Below are positions 18,122-26,065 of a stretch of 64,000 nt of DNA, in pieces. The stretch lies in NCBI RefSeq assembly GCF_001708185.1, contig NZ_MDDN01000010.1, forward strand, positions 62,001-126,000, read 5' to 3'. The position numbers were made by a program, and so were the translations under genes. The stretch is from Lysinibacillus xylanilyticus (GTDB lineage Bacteria > Bacillota > Bacilli > Bacillales_A > Planococcaceae). The notes under the pieces are model-generated. The model was not told the DNA's origin and made no database searches. It saw nothing but the letters and a program-made list of their open reading frames with translations. Positions within the stretch are counted from its first letter, which is position 1. Each line of letters opens with the position of its first letter.

Positions 18122-18367
18122 TTAGTCTACTACACAATCTTCTATGCATCTTGGGCAAGTACAAGCTAGTGGCATACATGATTGAAAGAAATGTTGTTCG
18201 ATGAAGTAATCGCCTGTGTACCCCAGCATGCCTCTAGTTTCATTAAAAAGAACAGGTTTATCTAAAAAGTTTTCAGCTATAAACTTTGCACGAAGTGAAT
18301 CTTCTGGTAAAAGTATAGCTTCTGCTATTTCTACCCCATTTGGTTTAATATGTGGTGTTTCTTTAAT
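18122..18367 (-). pseudogene. deoD (purine nucleoside phosphorylase) 5'-end remnant
   Basis: The minus strand reads [36 protein letters not shown] and [13 protein letters not shown]. This is the N-terminus of DeoD, whose substrate-binding LLPGDPLRAK is altered here to [10 protein letters not shown]. No start codon remains (ATT where ATG is expected, with TGA just upstream). After GYTG the frame runs into unrelated sequence ([18 protein letters not shown]) and stops at 18122, so the catalytic body is missing. More broken coding sequence lies just upstream (IYIENEKTLITKDLV). The 700-base gap 17848-18541 holds only these remnants and the rlmH-like repeat. Confidence 0.65.
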
Positions 18368-18494
18368 TCATTGTTTTCAATTGATTCTCTTCTTACATCT
18401 TTATATCATTGTTAAACAAGATCTTTTGTAATCAAGGTTTTTTCATTTTCAATATAAATGTGACCTCTCCAAACATCCAAATTTAATAAAAAAA

Positions 18495-18522
18495 ACCGCA
18501 CCTACTTATGGTACGGTTCACC
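18495..18522 (-). repeat. Second copy of the rlmH 3' end (att-like), also a terminator stem
   Basis: 24 of 28 bases match 20683-20710, the end of rlmH. On the minus strand it still reads Gly-Glu-Pro-Tyr-His-Lys-stop. The same bases form a hairpin (GAACCGTACC with GGTGCGGTT) followed by eight T, which would end the kinase transcript. See the findings for the integration-site interpretation. Confidence 0.7.
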
Positions 18523-18541
18523 GTAACTAATCTAAATGAGG

Positions 18542-20560
18542 TTATTGTTCATTATTTTCATAATTAAATTTAACTAAAAAGATAGTGCCTTCCGATCCTG
18601 TTTGAATTTCTATTTTTGCATTATGACGGGCAGCAATGGCATAACATACGCCTAACCCCAATCCAGTTCCATTATCTTTGGTCGTGTAAAATGGAGTACC
18701 CAGTTTCTCTAATACTTCAGGCCTGATACCTTTTCCTTGATCCCGCACTGCAAGTACCACACAATTTTTACCTTCCTTGTAGGTGCTAATGGTTAGAACT
18801 TTCCCTGTGCTCATCGCTTCTAAGCCATTACGGTATAGGTTTATTAATAATTGCCGTATCTCATTACGATTTAAAAGTAATTCCGGAATGTCATTTGTAT
18901 CGACTTGAATATATTTATTTTGATTATACCCATCAATCTTTATTAAAGGAAAAATATCATGGATAATTGAATTTAAATCTAACATCTGCAAATCGGATTT
19001 CCTTGTATTACCTGTTGAGAGAAATTCAGTAATAATAGAATTGGCACGGTCAAGTTCTTCAATCATTAAATTAAAGTACATATTATGTTTCTCATAGGTG
19101 TTCTCTTCTTTTAATAACTGCAACAATCCTCGTACTGTTGTCATTGGATTTCTAATCTCATGGCTGATACCCGCTGCCATTTGCCCTATTAAATCTATGT
19201 TGGATAACCTTTTCAATTCCTTCGCATATTGCTTTTTTTCCGTTATGTTTTTAAAAATACAACAAATACCATTATCATACGGGTATGCAATAACTTCGTG
19301 CCAATATTCATCAAAGGTAGAAAGAAATTCGAAATGAACTGTAGTTCGCTCTGACATTGCACGATGAAACTCCTTATACATAACTGTGTCAACGCTACTC
19401 GGGAAAACCCCCCATATATTCTTGCCTAATACATCTTTTGCTGTTTTTCTTTGTGGAAAATATTGATGCTTATTTACGTACGTAAATTCCCATTTATTAT
19501 TCAAAGTAAAGAATCCATCCGTAATACTTTCAATCACACTTGTAACTTTTTCATTAGCGGCAGCTAGTTCTCTCGTTCGCTCTTCCACCATGCTTTCAAG
19601 TTGATCCATATATAACAAGTTTGAAAACGTAGGAGCTGTGGCATCAACGATAGATTTAGCCAGTTGAATTTGGGAATTATCGTAATTGTGAGCTTTTTCC
19701 TCTTTGCCACCAACGATTACCCCTAATACTTCTCCCATTGAAACCAATGGAATCATCAGTAGACCCTTACTATCTATATTTTTTGTTTGAATAACCTCAT
19801 GGATCTTGGCTTCATAGCTTTTCTCCATCCAATCCGCTTCTGTCCATTCACAGTCCTTGCTTAACTTCGTTGTTTTAATCGTTGTTTTGTCTAGCGGGTC
19901 TAAAAGGTGGACAGCCATGTTTTTACTCTCTAAAATCTGTCCTAAGTAAAAAAAACATTTATCAAAACTCTCCTGTATCGAGGAACACATTGATAAATCA
20001 CGGGTAACATTTAGTAACAGCTGCTTCTCGGCAATAAGGGTTTCCTTTTGAGTTAAATTATTTGCGTTTTGAATTGCGACGGCAGCCATATTTACATAAG
20101 CTTCAACACTTTGAATTTCTGAATCTGTTAAGTTCTTTGGAGCTCCATAATCAAATAAAAAAACCAGACCAAATAACTCTTGCCCAAATGAGATAGGCAG
20201 TACTAATAAGGACTTAATTTTGAACGCATAAACTGGTCTCGTATCCAGCCGATGATCCTTTGAGGTATCAGGGATATAGATGGTTTTTTTGGTTTCAATA
20301 ACTTCTTTTGCCAGTATGTCTATTTCAGGATCAATTACCTGAGTATCGAGTGCTACGCCATTTATAGTCTCTGGTTTTCCTGCAAACCCTCTAAATGTTC
20401 CATCTTCCTGAGGTAAAAAAATTCCAACAGCGTTGCATTGAACAATCTCCTCTGATATCGCCATTGTTACACGCTGCAATACTTCACGTAGTTCTAATTT
20501 TGTATTTATTATTTTTGTAATATTCGCGAGCCTAGAATATCTCGCCTGATCACTTAACAT
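18542..20560 (-). CDS. Orphan GAF-GAF-PAS sensor histidine kinase
   Basis: 672 residues, no membrane segment. Two GAF domains (1-170, 185-335), a PAS domain (about 350-450), then a HisKA dimerisation domain with the phospho-accepting His about 467 in GISHEIRNPMTTVRG, and an HATPase domain (N-box NLYRNGLEAM, G1 VRDQGKGI, G2 GTGLGLG). The kinase part resembles the sporulation/NtrB type. No response regulator is adjacent, as for Bacillus phosphorelay kinases; a Spo0F-like partner is inferred. The GAF half is a close paralogue of the cyclic-di-GMP protein at 4784-7561. The gene lies between rlmH and an rlmH 3'-end copy. Confidence 0.9.
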   Translation of the reverse strand: MLSDQARYSRLANITKIINTKLELREVLQRVTMAISEEIVQCNAVGIFLPQEDGTFRGFAGKPETINGVALDTQVIDPEIDILAKEVIETKKTIYIPDTSKDHRLDTRPVYAFKIKSLLVLPISFGQELFGLVFLFDYGAPKNLTDSEIQSVEAYVNMAAVAIQNANNLTQKETLIAEKQLLLNVTRDLSMCSSIQESFDKCFFYLGQILESKNMAVHLLDPLDKTTIKTTKLSKDCEWTEADWMEKSYEAKIHEVIQTKNIDSKGLLMIPLVSMGEVLGVIVGGKEEKAHNYDNSQIQLAKSIVDATAPTFSNLLYMDQLESMVEERTRELAAANEKVTSVIESITDGFFTLNNKWEFTYVNKHQYFPQRKTAKDVLGKNIWGVFPSSVDTVMYKEFHRAMSERTTVHFEFLSTFDEYWHEVIAYPYDNGICCIFKNITEKKQYAKELKRLSNIDLIGQMAAGISHEIRNPMTTVRGLLQLLKEENTYEKHNMYFNLMIEELDRANSIITEFLSTGNTRKSDLQMLDLNSIIHDIFPLIKIDGYNQNKYIQVDTNDIPELLLNRNEIRQLLINLYRNGLEAMSTGKVLTISTYKEGKNCVVLAVRDQGKGIRPEVLEKLGTPFYTTKDNGTGLGLGVCYAIAARHNAKIEIQTGSEGTIFLVKFNYENNEQ

Positions 20561-20689
20561 TCACATAGCCTCCAATTATAGACATAATAAAATAAACATA
20601 ATAATATCAGTGAAAATCAAGACCAACCTGCCATTTTCGATTTTCTTCTGTATTCTTTTCTTCCCCTTGTTTTACATAGAATACCGCAT

Positions 20690-21169
20690 TTACTTATGAT
20701 ACGGTTCTCCTTTCATAATCCTAAAACTCCTATAAATCTGCTCCACCAACACAAGCTTCATCAGCTGATGTGGTAACGTCATCTTTCCAAAGGACTGCTG
20801 CTCATCTGCTCGCTTCAACACATCATCATGTAAGCCAAGGGAGCCGCCGATGACAAAGGCAATTTTGCTTTTGCCATAGGTCATGAGAGATTCGAGATCT
20901 GTTGCCATTTGTTCAGAGGTTTTCATTTTGCCATTAATGGCTAGGGCGATAACGTATGTATCTGGGCCGATTTTAGATAGAATACGTTCACCCTCTTTTT
21001 TCTTAACGATTTCCATTTCAGCATCGCTTAGTTGCTCAGGTGCTTTTTCATCTGGTACCTCGATTAGATCCATTTTTGCGTAGCCACCGAGACGTTTTAC
21101 GTATTCGTCTATGCCCATTTTTAAGTACTTTTCTTTTAGTTTTCCGACTGATACAATCGTTATATTCAC
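20690..21169 (-). CDS. rlmH: 23S rRNA (pseudouridine-1915 N3)-methyltransferase RlmH
   Basis: 159 residues, full length, starting [21 protein letters not shown]-family trefoil-knot features are present: [18 protein letters not shown] for S-adenosylmethionine binding and the C-terminal [21 protein letters not shown]. It methylates pseudouridine 1915 in helix 69 of 23S rRNA in the assembled ribosome. Its 3' end (…GEPYHK) corresponds to the orfX site used by staphylococcal SCC elements, and a degenerate copy occurs at 18495-18522. It sits in the normal Bacillales position next to htrA. Confidence 0.97.
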   Translation of the reverse strand: MNITIVSVGKLKEKYLKMGIDEYVKRLGGYAKMDLIEVPDEKAPEQLSDAEMEIVKKKEGERILSKIGPDTYVIALAINGKMKTSEQMATDLESLMTYGKSKIAFVIGGSLGLHDDVLKRADEQQSFGKMTLPHQLMKLVLVEQIYRSFRIMKGEPYHK

Positions 21170-21172
21170 ACG

Positions 21173-21589
21173 TTATCCACCTTTACAATTCATTTACAAA
21201 CAAATTATCCACAAAAGTTATCAACATATCCACATAACATTCCTATATATTGTGTAAAGTTATTTACTTGATACAATATATTCTGCAGGTTGTTCACAGT
21301 AGCTACATTTTGTGGATAACTTTTGATCCTCTTCGACTTTATCCATAATTGGGAACTCTTTTTGTTCTGCCACAAACATGTCTAAAGCGTGATCTATATG
21401 GTTTTCACAGCTGTATTTTTCCATTTTTACACCTCTTCTTATTTTTCAAAATTTCCACAAACTTATTCACAATTAGGTCTATGTTATCCACAATCTATTG
21501 TAACAAAGGTTAAGCCAGTATGGAAGAATAGGCTTTCACCGCTATTCGCCGGTGTAATGTTATTATTCACAATTTTCTAGTTATCCACA
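21173..21589. promoter_or_regulatory. DnaA-box cluster between rlmH and htrA
   Basis: Four perfect 9-mers TTATCCACA (21205, 21484 and 21581 plus; 21311 minus) and at least six one-mismatch versions (21173, 21218, 21226, 21339, 21473, 21562) lie within 420 bases, partly inside the small gene at 21260-21424. Such density far from oriC matches DnaA-box clusters known near the origin of B. subtilis. Confidence 0.7.
21260..21424 (-). CDS. CxxH/CxxC mini-protein (BA_5709 family, YyzF-like)
   Basis: 54 residues, found by eye. ATG 21424 has AGAGGTG 6 bases upstream. The protein begins MEKYSCENHIDHALD and ends near KCSYCEQPAEYIVSSK, giving one Cys-x-x-His pair and one Cys-x-x-Cys pair, a likely zinc site. 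Small proteins of exactly this pattern sit between htrA and rlmH in Bacillus. Function unknown. The 3' part of the gene overlaps a perfect DnaA box at 21311. Confidence 0.8.
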   Translation of the reverse strand: MEKYSCENHIDHALDMFVAEQKEFPIMDKVEEDQKLSTKCSYCEQPAEYIVSSK

Positions 21590-21654
21590 ATATTTTCTAA
21601 ATCATTCATTCAACTCCTTTCGAATATTTTTTTCAACATCAAAAAATCAGTGGG

Positions 21655-21676
21655 AATTCTATAATCCCCACTGATT
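21655..21676 (-). terminator. Terminator of htrA
   Basis: AATCAGTGGG pairs with CCCCACTGATT around a short loop; on the minus strand it is followed by a T-rich run. Confidence 0.75.
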
Positions 21677-21682
21677 ATTCAC

Positions 21683-22975
21683 TTACAATGTATTGCTATT
21701 TGTTAATGTTAGCGATAGCTCCACCAATTTACCTTGGCGATATACTTTCATCGTTAATTTATCACCAACTTTTTTGTTGTTATATAAATGTTTACGTAAA
21801 TCGATTGCTGTTTCAATTTTTTTACCATCCATTTCAACAATAACATCGTACTGTTGTGCGCCTGCTTTTGACGCTGGTGAATCATTCACAACATCTGTAA
21901 TAACAACACCTGTTGTGATGTCTTTTGGCAATTTTAACGTTTCTTGTTGGTAGAATGACGGAACATCCGTTAAATCTACGAATGAAATACCCATTGTTGG
22001 ACGGTTCATTTCACCATTTTTCTCTAATTCCTCGATAATTGGAATTGCTGAGTTAATTGGAATTGAGAAGCCTAGACCCTCAACAGAGGATTCAGCAATT
22101 TTCATTGAGTTTATGCCGACTAAATCACCAGCAAGGTTAACAAGTGCTCCACCACTATTACCAGGGTTGATTGCTGCATCTGTTTGTAATACTTCTTGTT
22201 GCCAATCCACTGTACCATCACCATTTATGTCAACCGGTACAGAACGGTCCTTACCAGAAACAACACCTGTTGTAACAGAGCCATAGAACTCTAAGCCAAG
22301 TGGGTTACCGATTGCGATGACTGTTTCACCTTGTTTTAGTACATCTGAGTTACCGAATTTCGCAACTGTTTTAACATCTTTAGAACTGATTGAAATAACA
22401 GCTAAATCTGTCCAAGGATCGCGTCCAACTAATTTTGCTTCTTCTTTCGATCCATCTGGCATTGTCACCTCTAACTGTTTTGCACCTTCAATAACATGGT
22501 TATTTGTCACGATAAAGGCTGTGTTACCTTGTATTTTATAAATAACGCCTGAACCGCTTCCAGCAGGCTGGCTAGTTGTAGTTGGTGGGTTCCAGAATCC
22601 ACCACTTGTCACTTCTTGAATATTAGTAATCCCTACAACAGCAGCTGAAGTCTTATCTACCGCTTTCGTTACATCGGTTGTTACTTCCGTTGCAACTTGA
22701 TTGATGTTTGTTTCATTTTTACCTGTGCTGCTTGTCCCTGGCATTTGATTGACAAGTCCAGGTAACATGAGCCAAACAAGTAAAGCGCCTATGATGACAC
22801 CGATAAAACCGGTAAATAAATAACCACCCTTACCTCCGCCACCGCTTTTCTTTTTATGACGCTTTTCTTGGATCTCTCGCTCCTCTCGTTCGAGTCGCTC
22901 CTGAAGAGGTGATTTCTCTATTTTATCGTCTTTTAGAAAATCACTGTTTTTATCATCATCTTGAAAATTGCTCAT
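21683..22975 (-). CDS. htrA: HtrA-type membrane-anchored serine protease
   Basis: 430 residues from ATG 22975, with AAGGATGAGG upstream; the in-frame ATG at 22984 lies within that site. Layout: a charged cytosolic segment with a Glu/Arg-rich helix, one transmembrane helix (about 52-70), a trypsin-like domain with His160 (NNHVIEG), Asp190 (WTDLAV) and Ser274 (NPGNSGGA), then one PDZ domain (about 330-420). It degrades or refolds misfolded exported proteins at the membrane surface. It corresponds to B. subtilis HtrC (YycK), next to walJ as here. A weak T-rich gap separates it from walJ, which has its own terminator. Confidence 0.93.
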   Translation of the reverse strand: MSNFQDDDKNSDFLKDDKIEKSPLQERLEREEREIQEKRHKKKSGGGGKGGYLFTGFIGVIIGALLVWLMLPGLVNQMPGTSSTGKNETNINQVATEVTTDVTKAVDKTSAAVVGITNIQEVTSGGFWNPPTTTSQPAGSGSGVIYKIQGNTAFIVTNNHVIEGAKQLEVTMPDGSKEEAKLVGRDPWTDLAVISISSKDVKTVAKFGNSDVLKQGETVIAIGNPLGLEFYGSVTTGVVSGKDRSVPVDINGDGTVDWQQEVLQTDAAINPGNSGGALVNLAGDLVGINSMKIAESSVEGLGFSIPINSAIPIIEELEKNGEMNRPTMGISFVDLTDVPSFYQQETLKLPKDITTGVVITDVVNDSPASKAGAQQYDVIVEMDGKKIETAIDLRKHLYNNKKVGDKLTMKVYRQGKLVELSLTLTNSNTL

Positions 22976-23078
22976 TCTCCTCATCCTTTCAATTATTAGT
23001 ATTTGTTAGTTGTTACCCTTATATTACGGTTCAAACATTAAAATCAGATGAAAAATAAATAAAATGGATATAAAAAAT

Positions 23079-23119
23079 AGCTGTTCAAAGCATTTGCTAT
23101 AAAATGCTATCGAACAGCT
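23079..23119 (-). terminator. Terminator of the wal operon
   Basis: AGCTGTTC with AGCATTT forms a two-part stem with AAAATGCT and GAACAGCT; on the minus strand T-rich sequence follows. It lies just after walJ. Confidence 0.75.
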
Positions 23120-23143
23120 CATTAAAGATTCATTTTTTATTGT

Positions 23144-23935
23144 TTAAACCGTGACTAATTTAGTCGGTTCCTCTGCTTCTGTATCAAATAAATTTAAATA
23201 CTCTCCGACAATAATTCCGCAAGATTGCAATGTTTGTGTAACACTCATGCGCGCAAGCTCTTTCATGTTATTGTCCTTACTCAAATGTGATAAATAAATA
23301 TTTGTTGGTTTTTCAAATACTACCTCACTCATTGCAATGGCTGCATCCTCATTTGAAACGTGCCCTACATCACTTAAAATACGACGTTTTATAGACCACG
23401 GATAACGTCCCATTTGCAGCATATTGACATCATGGTTACTCTCAAATACAAAGGAATCAGCACCTCGAATGATGCCTTTCATACGGTCGCTTACATAACC
23501 TGTATCCGTTATAATAACAAGCTTACGCCCATTTTCATGAAAGCTATAGAACATTGGATCTGCTGCATCATGTGATACGGCAAAGGATTCAATAGCTAAT
23601 GAGCCGAAATGCTTGACTGTATCCATTTCAAATTCAAAACGTTGCTCTAACGGAATATCACCAACAAGCCCGTCCATCGCCTGCCACGTTTTGGCGTTCG
23701 CATAAATGGGTACATTATATTTTCGCGCCAATACACCTATTCCTTTAATATGATCACTATGCTCATGTGTAACGAAAATGCCACTTAGCTGTTTCATATT
23801 GCGGTCGATTTTTGTAAATAGTTGCTCCATCTTTTTACCACTGAGACCGGCATCGACAATAAATGCATGATCCTCATTCTCTACATAAATCGAATTGCCT
23901 GTACTGCCACTTGCTAAAACACTAAACCGCATCAT
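23144..23935 (-). CDS. walJ: WalJ (YycJ), metallo-beta-lactamase-fold exonuclease
   Basis: 263 residues. MBL motifs: ASGSTGNS at the N-terminus, [10 protein letters not shown] (complete HxHxDH), [15 protein letters not shown] and a late SHLS histidine. B. subtilis YycJ/WalJ is a double-strand 5'-exonuclease implicated in mismatch repair and replication/cell-wall coordination. It is the last gene of the wal operon and overlaps walI by 4 bases. The second of two adjacent ATG codons (23932) has better spacing from GGGGAG, so the true start may be one codon later. Confidence 0.93.
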   Translation of the reverse strand: MMRFSVLASGSTGNSIYVENEDHAFIVDAGLSGKKMEQLFTKIDRNMKQLSGIFVTHEHSDHIKGIGVLARKYNVPIYANAKTWQAMDGLVGDIPLEQRFEFEMDTVKHFGSLAIESFAVSHDAADPMFYSFHENGRKLVIITDTGYVSDRMKGIIRGADSFVFESNHDVNMLQMGRYPWSIKRRILSDVGHVSNEDAAIAMSEVVFEKPTNIYLSHLSKDNNMKELARMSVTQTLQSCGIIVGEYLNLFDTEAEEPTKLVTV

Positions 23936-24756
23936 TCAACTCCCCAGTCTTCTTCTTCGCCCTCTTGCTTGTTTTCTTGGATTTCAATAACATTACCTTC
24001 ACTAGCATTGACAAAATATTCTTCTGTTTCTCCATCTAATTTCACTTGTACTTCCCATGTCGGTACTAACACTTGCTTTTGCGTTAAATAACCCATTGTC
24101 GAGTAACCTAACTTCATTTGCGTAATATGCGAATCTGGCTTTAGTAGCGATTTATTATAAAGTGTCTGGATAATTTGAAGTGGTGGTATGACAGTTTCCT
24201 GTTTCTCCATTTCTTCAATATTATCAAGCATCGTTTGTTCATACATTGTAACTTCGTTGTCCATATTCCATTGTACTTTTAATAAGGCACTCTCATTGTA
24301 ATAGAACATTCGATTACCTTTTTTCTGGAAGAATATGGCGGTTCTTTGCTCACGATCTACCTTCCATAATGCATAAGAATCCCCATCTTTTACGTTTGCA
24401 CGGACAAACTCTGTAATACTTGTCTCATCATCATTTCGTAATTTCACAGGGTTTATAAAATCAACATGTACAAGTGTATCATCCTCACCTATAATATTTG
24501 GTTGCTGATTGCTCTTAGTAAATTCAGTAGGTGTAAATTTATGCACTTTGCCCGTAATATAAACAACAAATTCATTACTATTAGGAAGTGATCCATACGT
24601 AATATTATCCTCTTTCAAACGGGCTTCTATTGTTTTTTCACCAGGTATCTCCACGCTCTGCGCTTCATTATAGCGATTTAAATAAAAATAATACAAAAAG
24701 ATATTTAAGATTAAAAAAACGAATATAAAAATAGATTTTGTTCTATTCCAATCCAT
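23932..24756 (-). CDS. walI: WalI (YycI), negative regulator of WalK
   Basis: 274 residues starting [16 protein letters not shown] chose ATG 24756 because the in-frame GTG at 24765 lies inside the ribosome binding site AGGAGGTG. One N-terminal transmembrane helix (about 8-28) and an extracytoplasmic YycI/YycH-like domain. In Bacillus, WalH and WalI form a membrane complex with WalK and restrain its kinase activity. It overlaps walH (by 14 bases) and walJ, consistent with one operon. Confidence 0.93.
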   Translation of the reverse strand: MDWNRTKSIFIFVFLILNIFLYYFYLNRYNEAQSVEIPGEKTIEARLKEDNITYGSLPNSNEFVVYITGKVHKFTPTEFTKSNQQPNIIGEDDTLVHVDFINPVKLRNDDETSITEFVRANVKDGDSYALWKVDREQRTAIFFQKKGNRMFYYNESALLKVQWNMDNEVTMYEQTMLDNIEEMEKQETVIPPLQIIQTLYNKSLLKPDSHITQMKLGYSTMGYLTQKQVLVPTWEVQVKLDGETEEYFVNASEGNVIEIQENKQEGEEEDWGVE

Positions 24757-26065
24757 TTTTGACACCTCCTAATGTTTCAGGCGTCAGATTCGTCCATACA
24801 CCGTTACTTATCGCAAACCAGCACGGTTCTAATGTCATATTTTGTTTACTTTTATCTTGCGTTAAATAGTAACCCACAACAATATCATCTATATCTGACA
24901 ATACAGTGTTATTAAACTTTTGAATCTTTTCAACGATTTCCGATCCTGATGGCAGTTCTTTAATCTCCTTTTCGGATGGAATGTCTGTACTTAAAGAATA
25001 GTACGGACGTTTGTAGCGGAAAATACGATTATCTCCCCAAATAGTTGTAATTCGATTTATAGCTTGATCACTATAAACTGGTAATCCATGTAAATATAGC
25101 TGATAATCTAATTGGTTATTATTTGTACTTGTTGATACATAGCGATAATCAGCTGTAAAACCTCCATGTTCATTGATAAATTCAAAGCTATCCGTCAAGA
25201 GCTTAGAAGGTTCTATTTTTATACTACTTTCTGCAGTTGGATAAACAAAAATCAATGATTTCAAATTCTTATCAACCGTCATCAGTGACGTACCATCTTG
25301 ATATTTTACAGAGTTTGGACTTTCATCGGTGCGCTGGACAACATTTGGTTCTGTAAATAACACATCTTTAAAAACATCAGGTGATTTCTCATTGATAAAA
25401 TACGTATATTTTGTTGATTCAACTTTATCGTTATCAATATAAAGTGAAGTAAAACCATCACGCTCCACTTCTTTAAAAGTGTCGTATGTTTTCGCTGGTT
25501 CAATAACATTTCGTACAAATTGATTAGCATTTTGTAGACTGACATGCGAACGCATCAATGTTTCATTATTGCTACTTATGAAAAATACTTGTAATTCTTT
25601 GTTATTATAATTACTCCAATCTATAACCATACGATTAAAGGTTGTTTCAGGTAGCTCCTTGTCAGCAAACTGAAAAATTGAGCTAAAGGCGGAGTAAGGA
25701 ATTTCGCCAGCAAAAAAGATAGTCATACAATTATTAGAACGAATCATCTCGTTTATAGAGCTGGCTGTAAGGTTATTGTTATCGCGCACTAGATCAATAT
25801 TCCAGCCCACAAATGATTTCATAATATCTTCCATTGCAGCATTAGATACAGTTCCGGTAAATTCCTTATCAAAACGGTAAATAGCCTTATAAGGACGAAT
25901 TACATCTTCCATTTTTTTTTGTGGTCCAATTTGGATTTCTTTTTCCTCAGTTTTTTCAATCACTTTATAATCTGGCGTGTATGTCCAATTCAAAAAGGTT
26001 AAAACCACACTTAGCATAACGAGTAGGAATAATACAACTGATTTAACTGGTTCTATATATTTCAT
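24743..26065 (-). CDS. walH: WalH (YycH), negative regulator of WalK
   Basis: 440 residues starting MKYIEPVKSVVLFLL. ATG 26065 overlaps the walK stop as ATGA and follows AGGTGAG; an in-frame GTG at 26071 is less likely. A single N-terminal transmembrane helix (about 9-28) and a large extracytoplasmic domain, with the family pattern NWTYTPDYKVIE just after the helix. It pairs with WalI at the membrane to restrain WalK. Position between walK and walI is the standard one. Confidence 0.93.
   Translation of the reverse strand: MKYIEPVKSVVLFLLVMLSVVLTFLNWTYTPDYKVIEKTEEKEIQIGPQKKMEDVIRPYKAIYRFDKEFTGTVSNAAMEDIMKSFVGWNIDLVRDNNNLTASSINEMIRSNNCMTIFFAGEIPYSAFSSIFQFADKELPETTFNRMVIDWSNYNNKELQVFFISSNNETLMRSHVSLQNANQFVRNVIEPAKTYDTFKEVERDGFTSLYIDNDKVESTKYTYFINEKSPDVFKDVLFTEPNVVQRTDESPNSVKYQDGTSLMTVDKNLKSLIFVYPTAESSIKIEPSKLLTDSFEFINEHGGFTADYRYVSTSTNNNQLDYQLYLHGLPVYSDQAINRITTIWGDNRIFRYKRPYYSLSTDIPSEKEIKELPSGSEIVEKIQKFNNTVLSDIDDIVVGYYLTQDKSKQNMTLEPCWFAISNGVWTNLTPETLGGVKNGLE

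Noticed and set aside
18216-18431. Plus-strand 71-codon ORF
   Set aside because: Its complementary strand encodes the deoD remnant, so the plus frame is a shadow.
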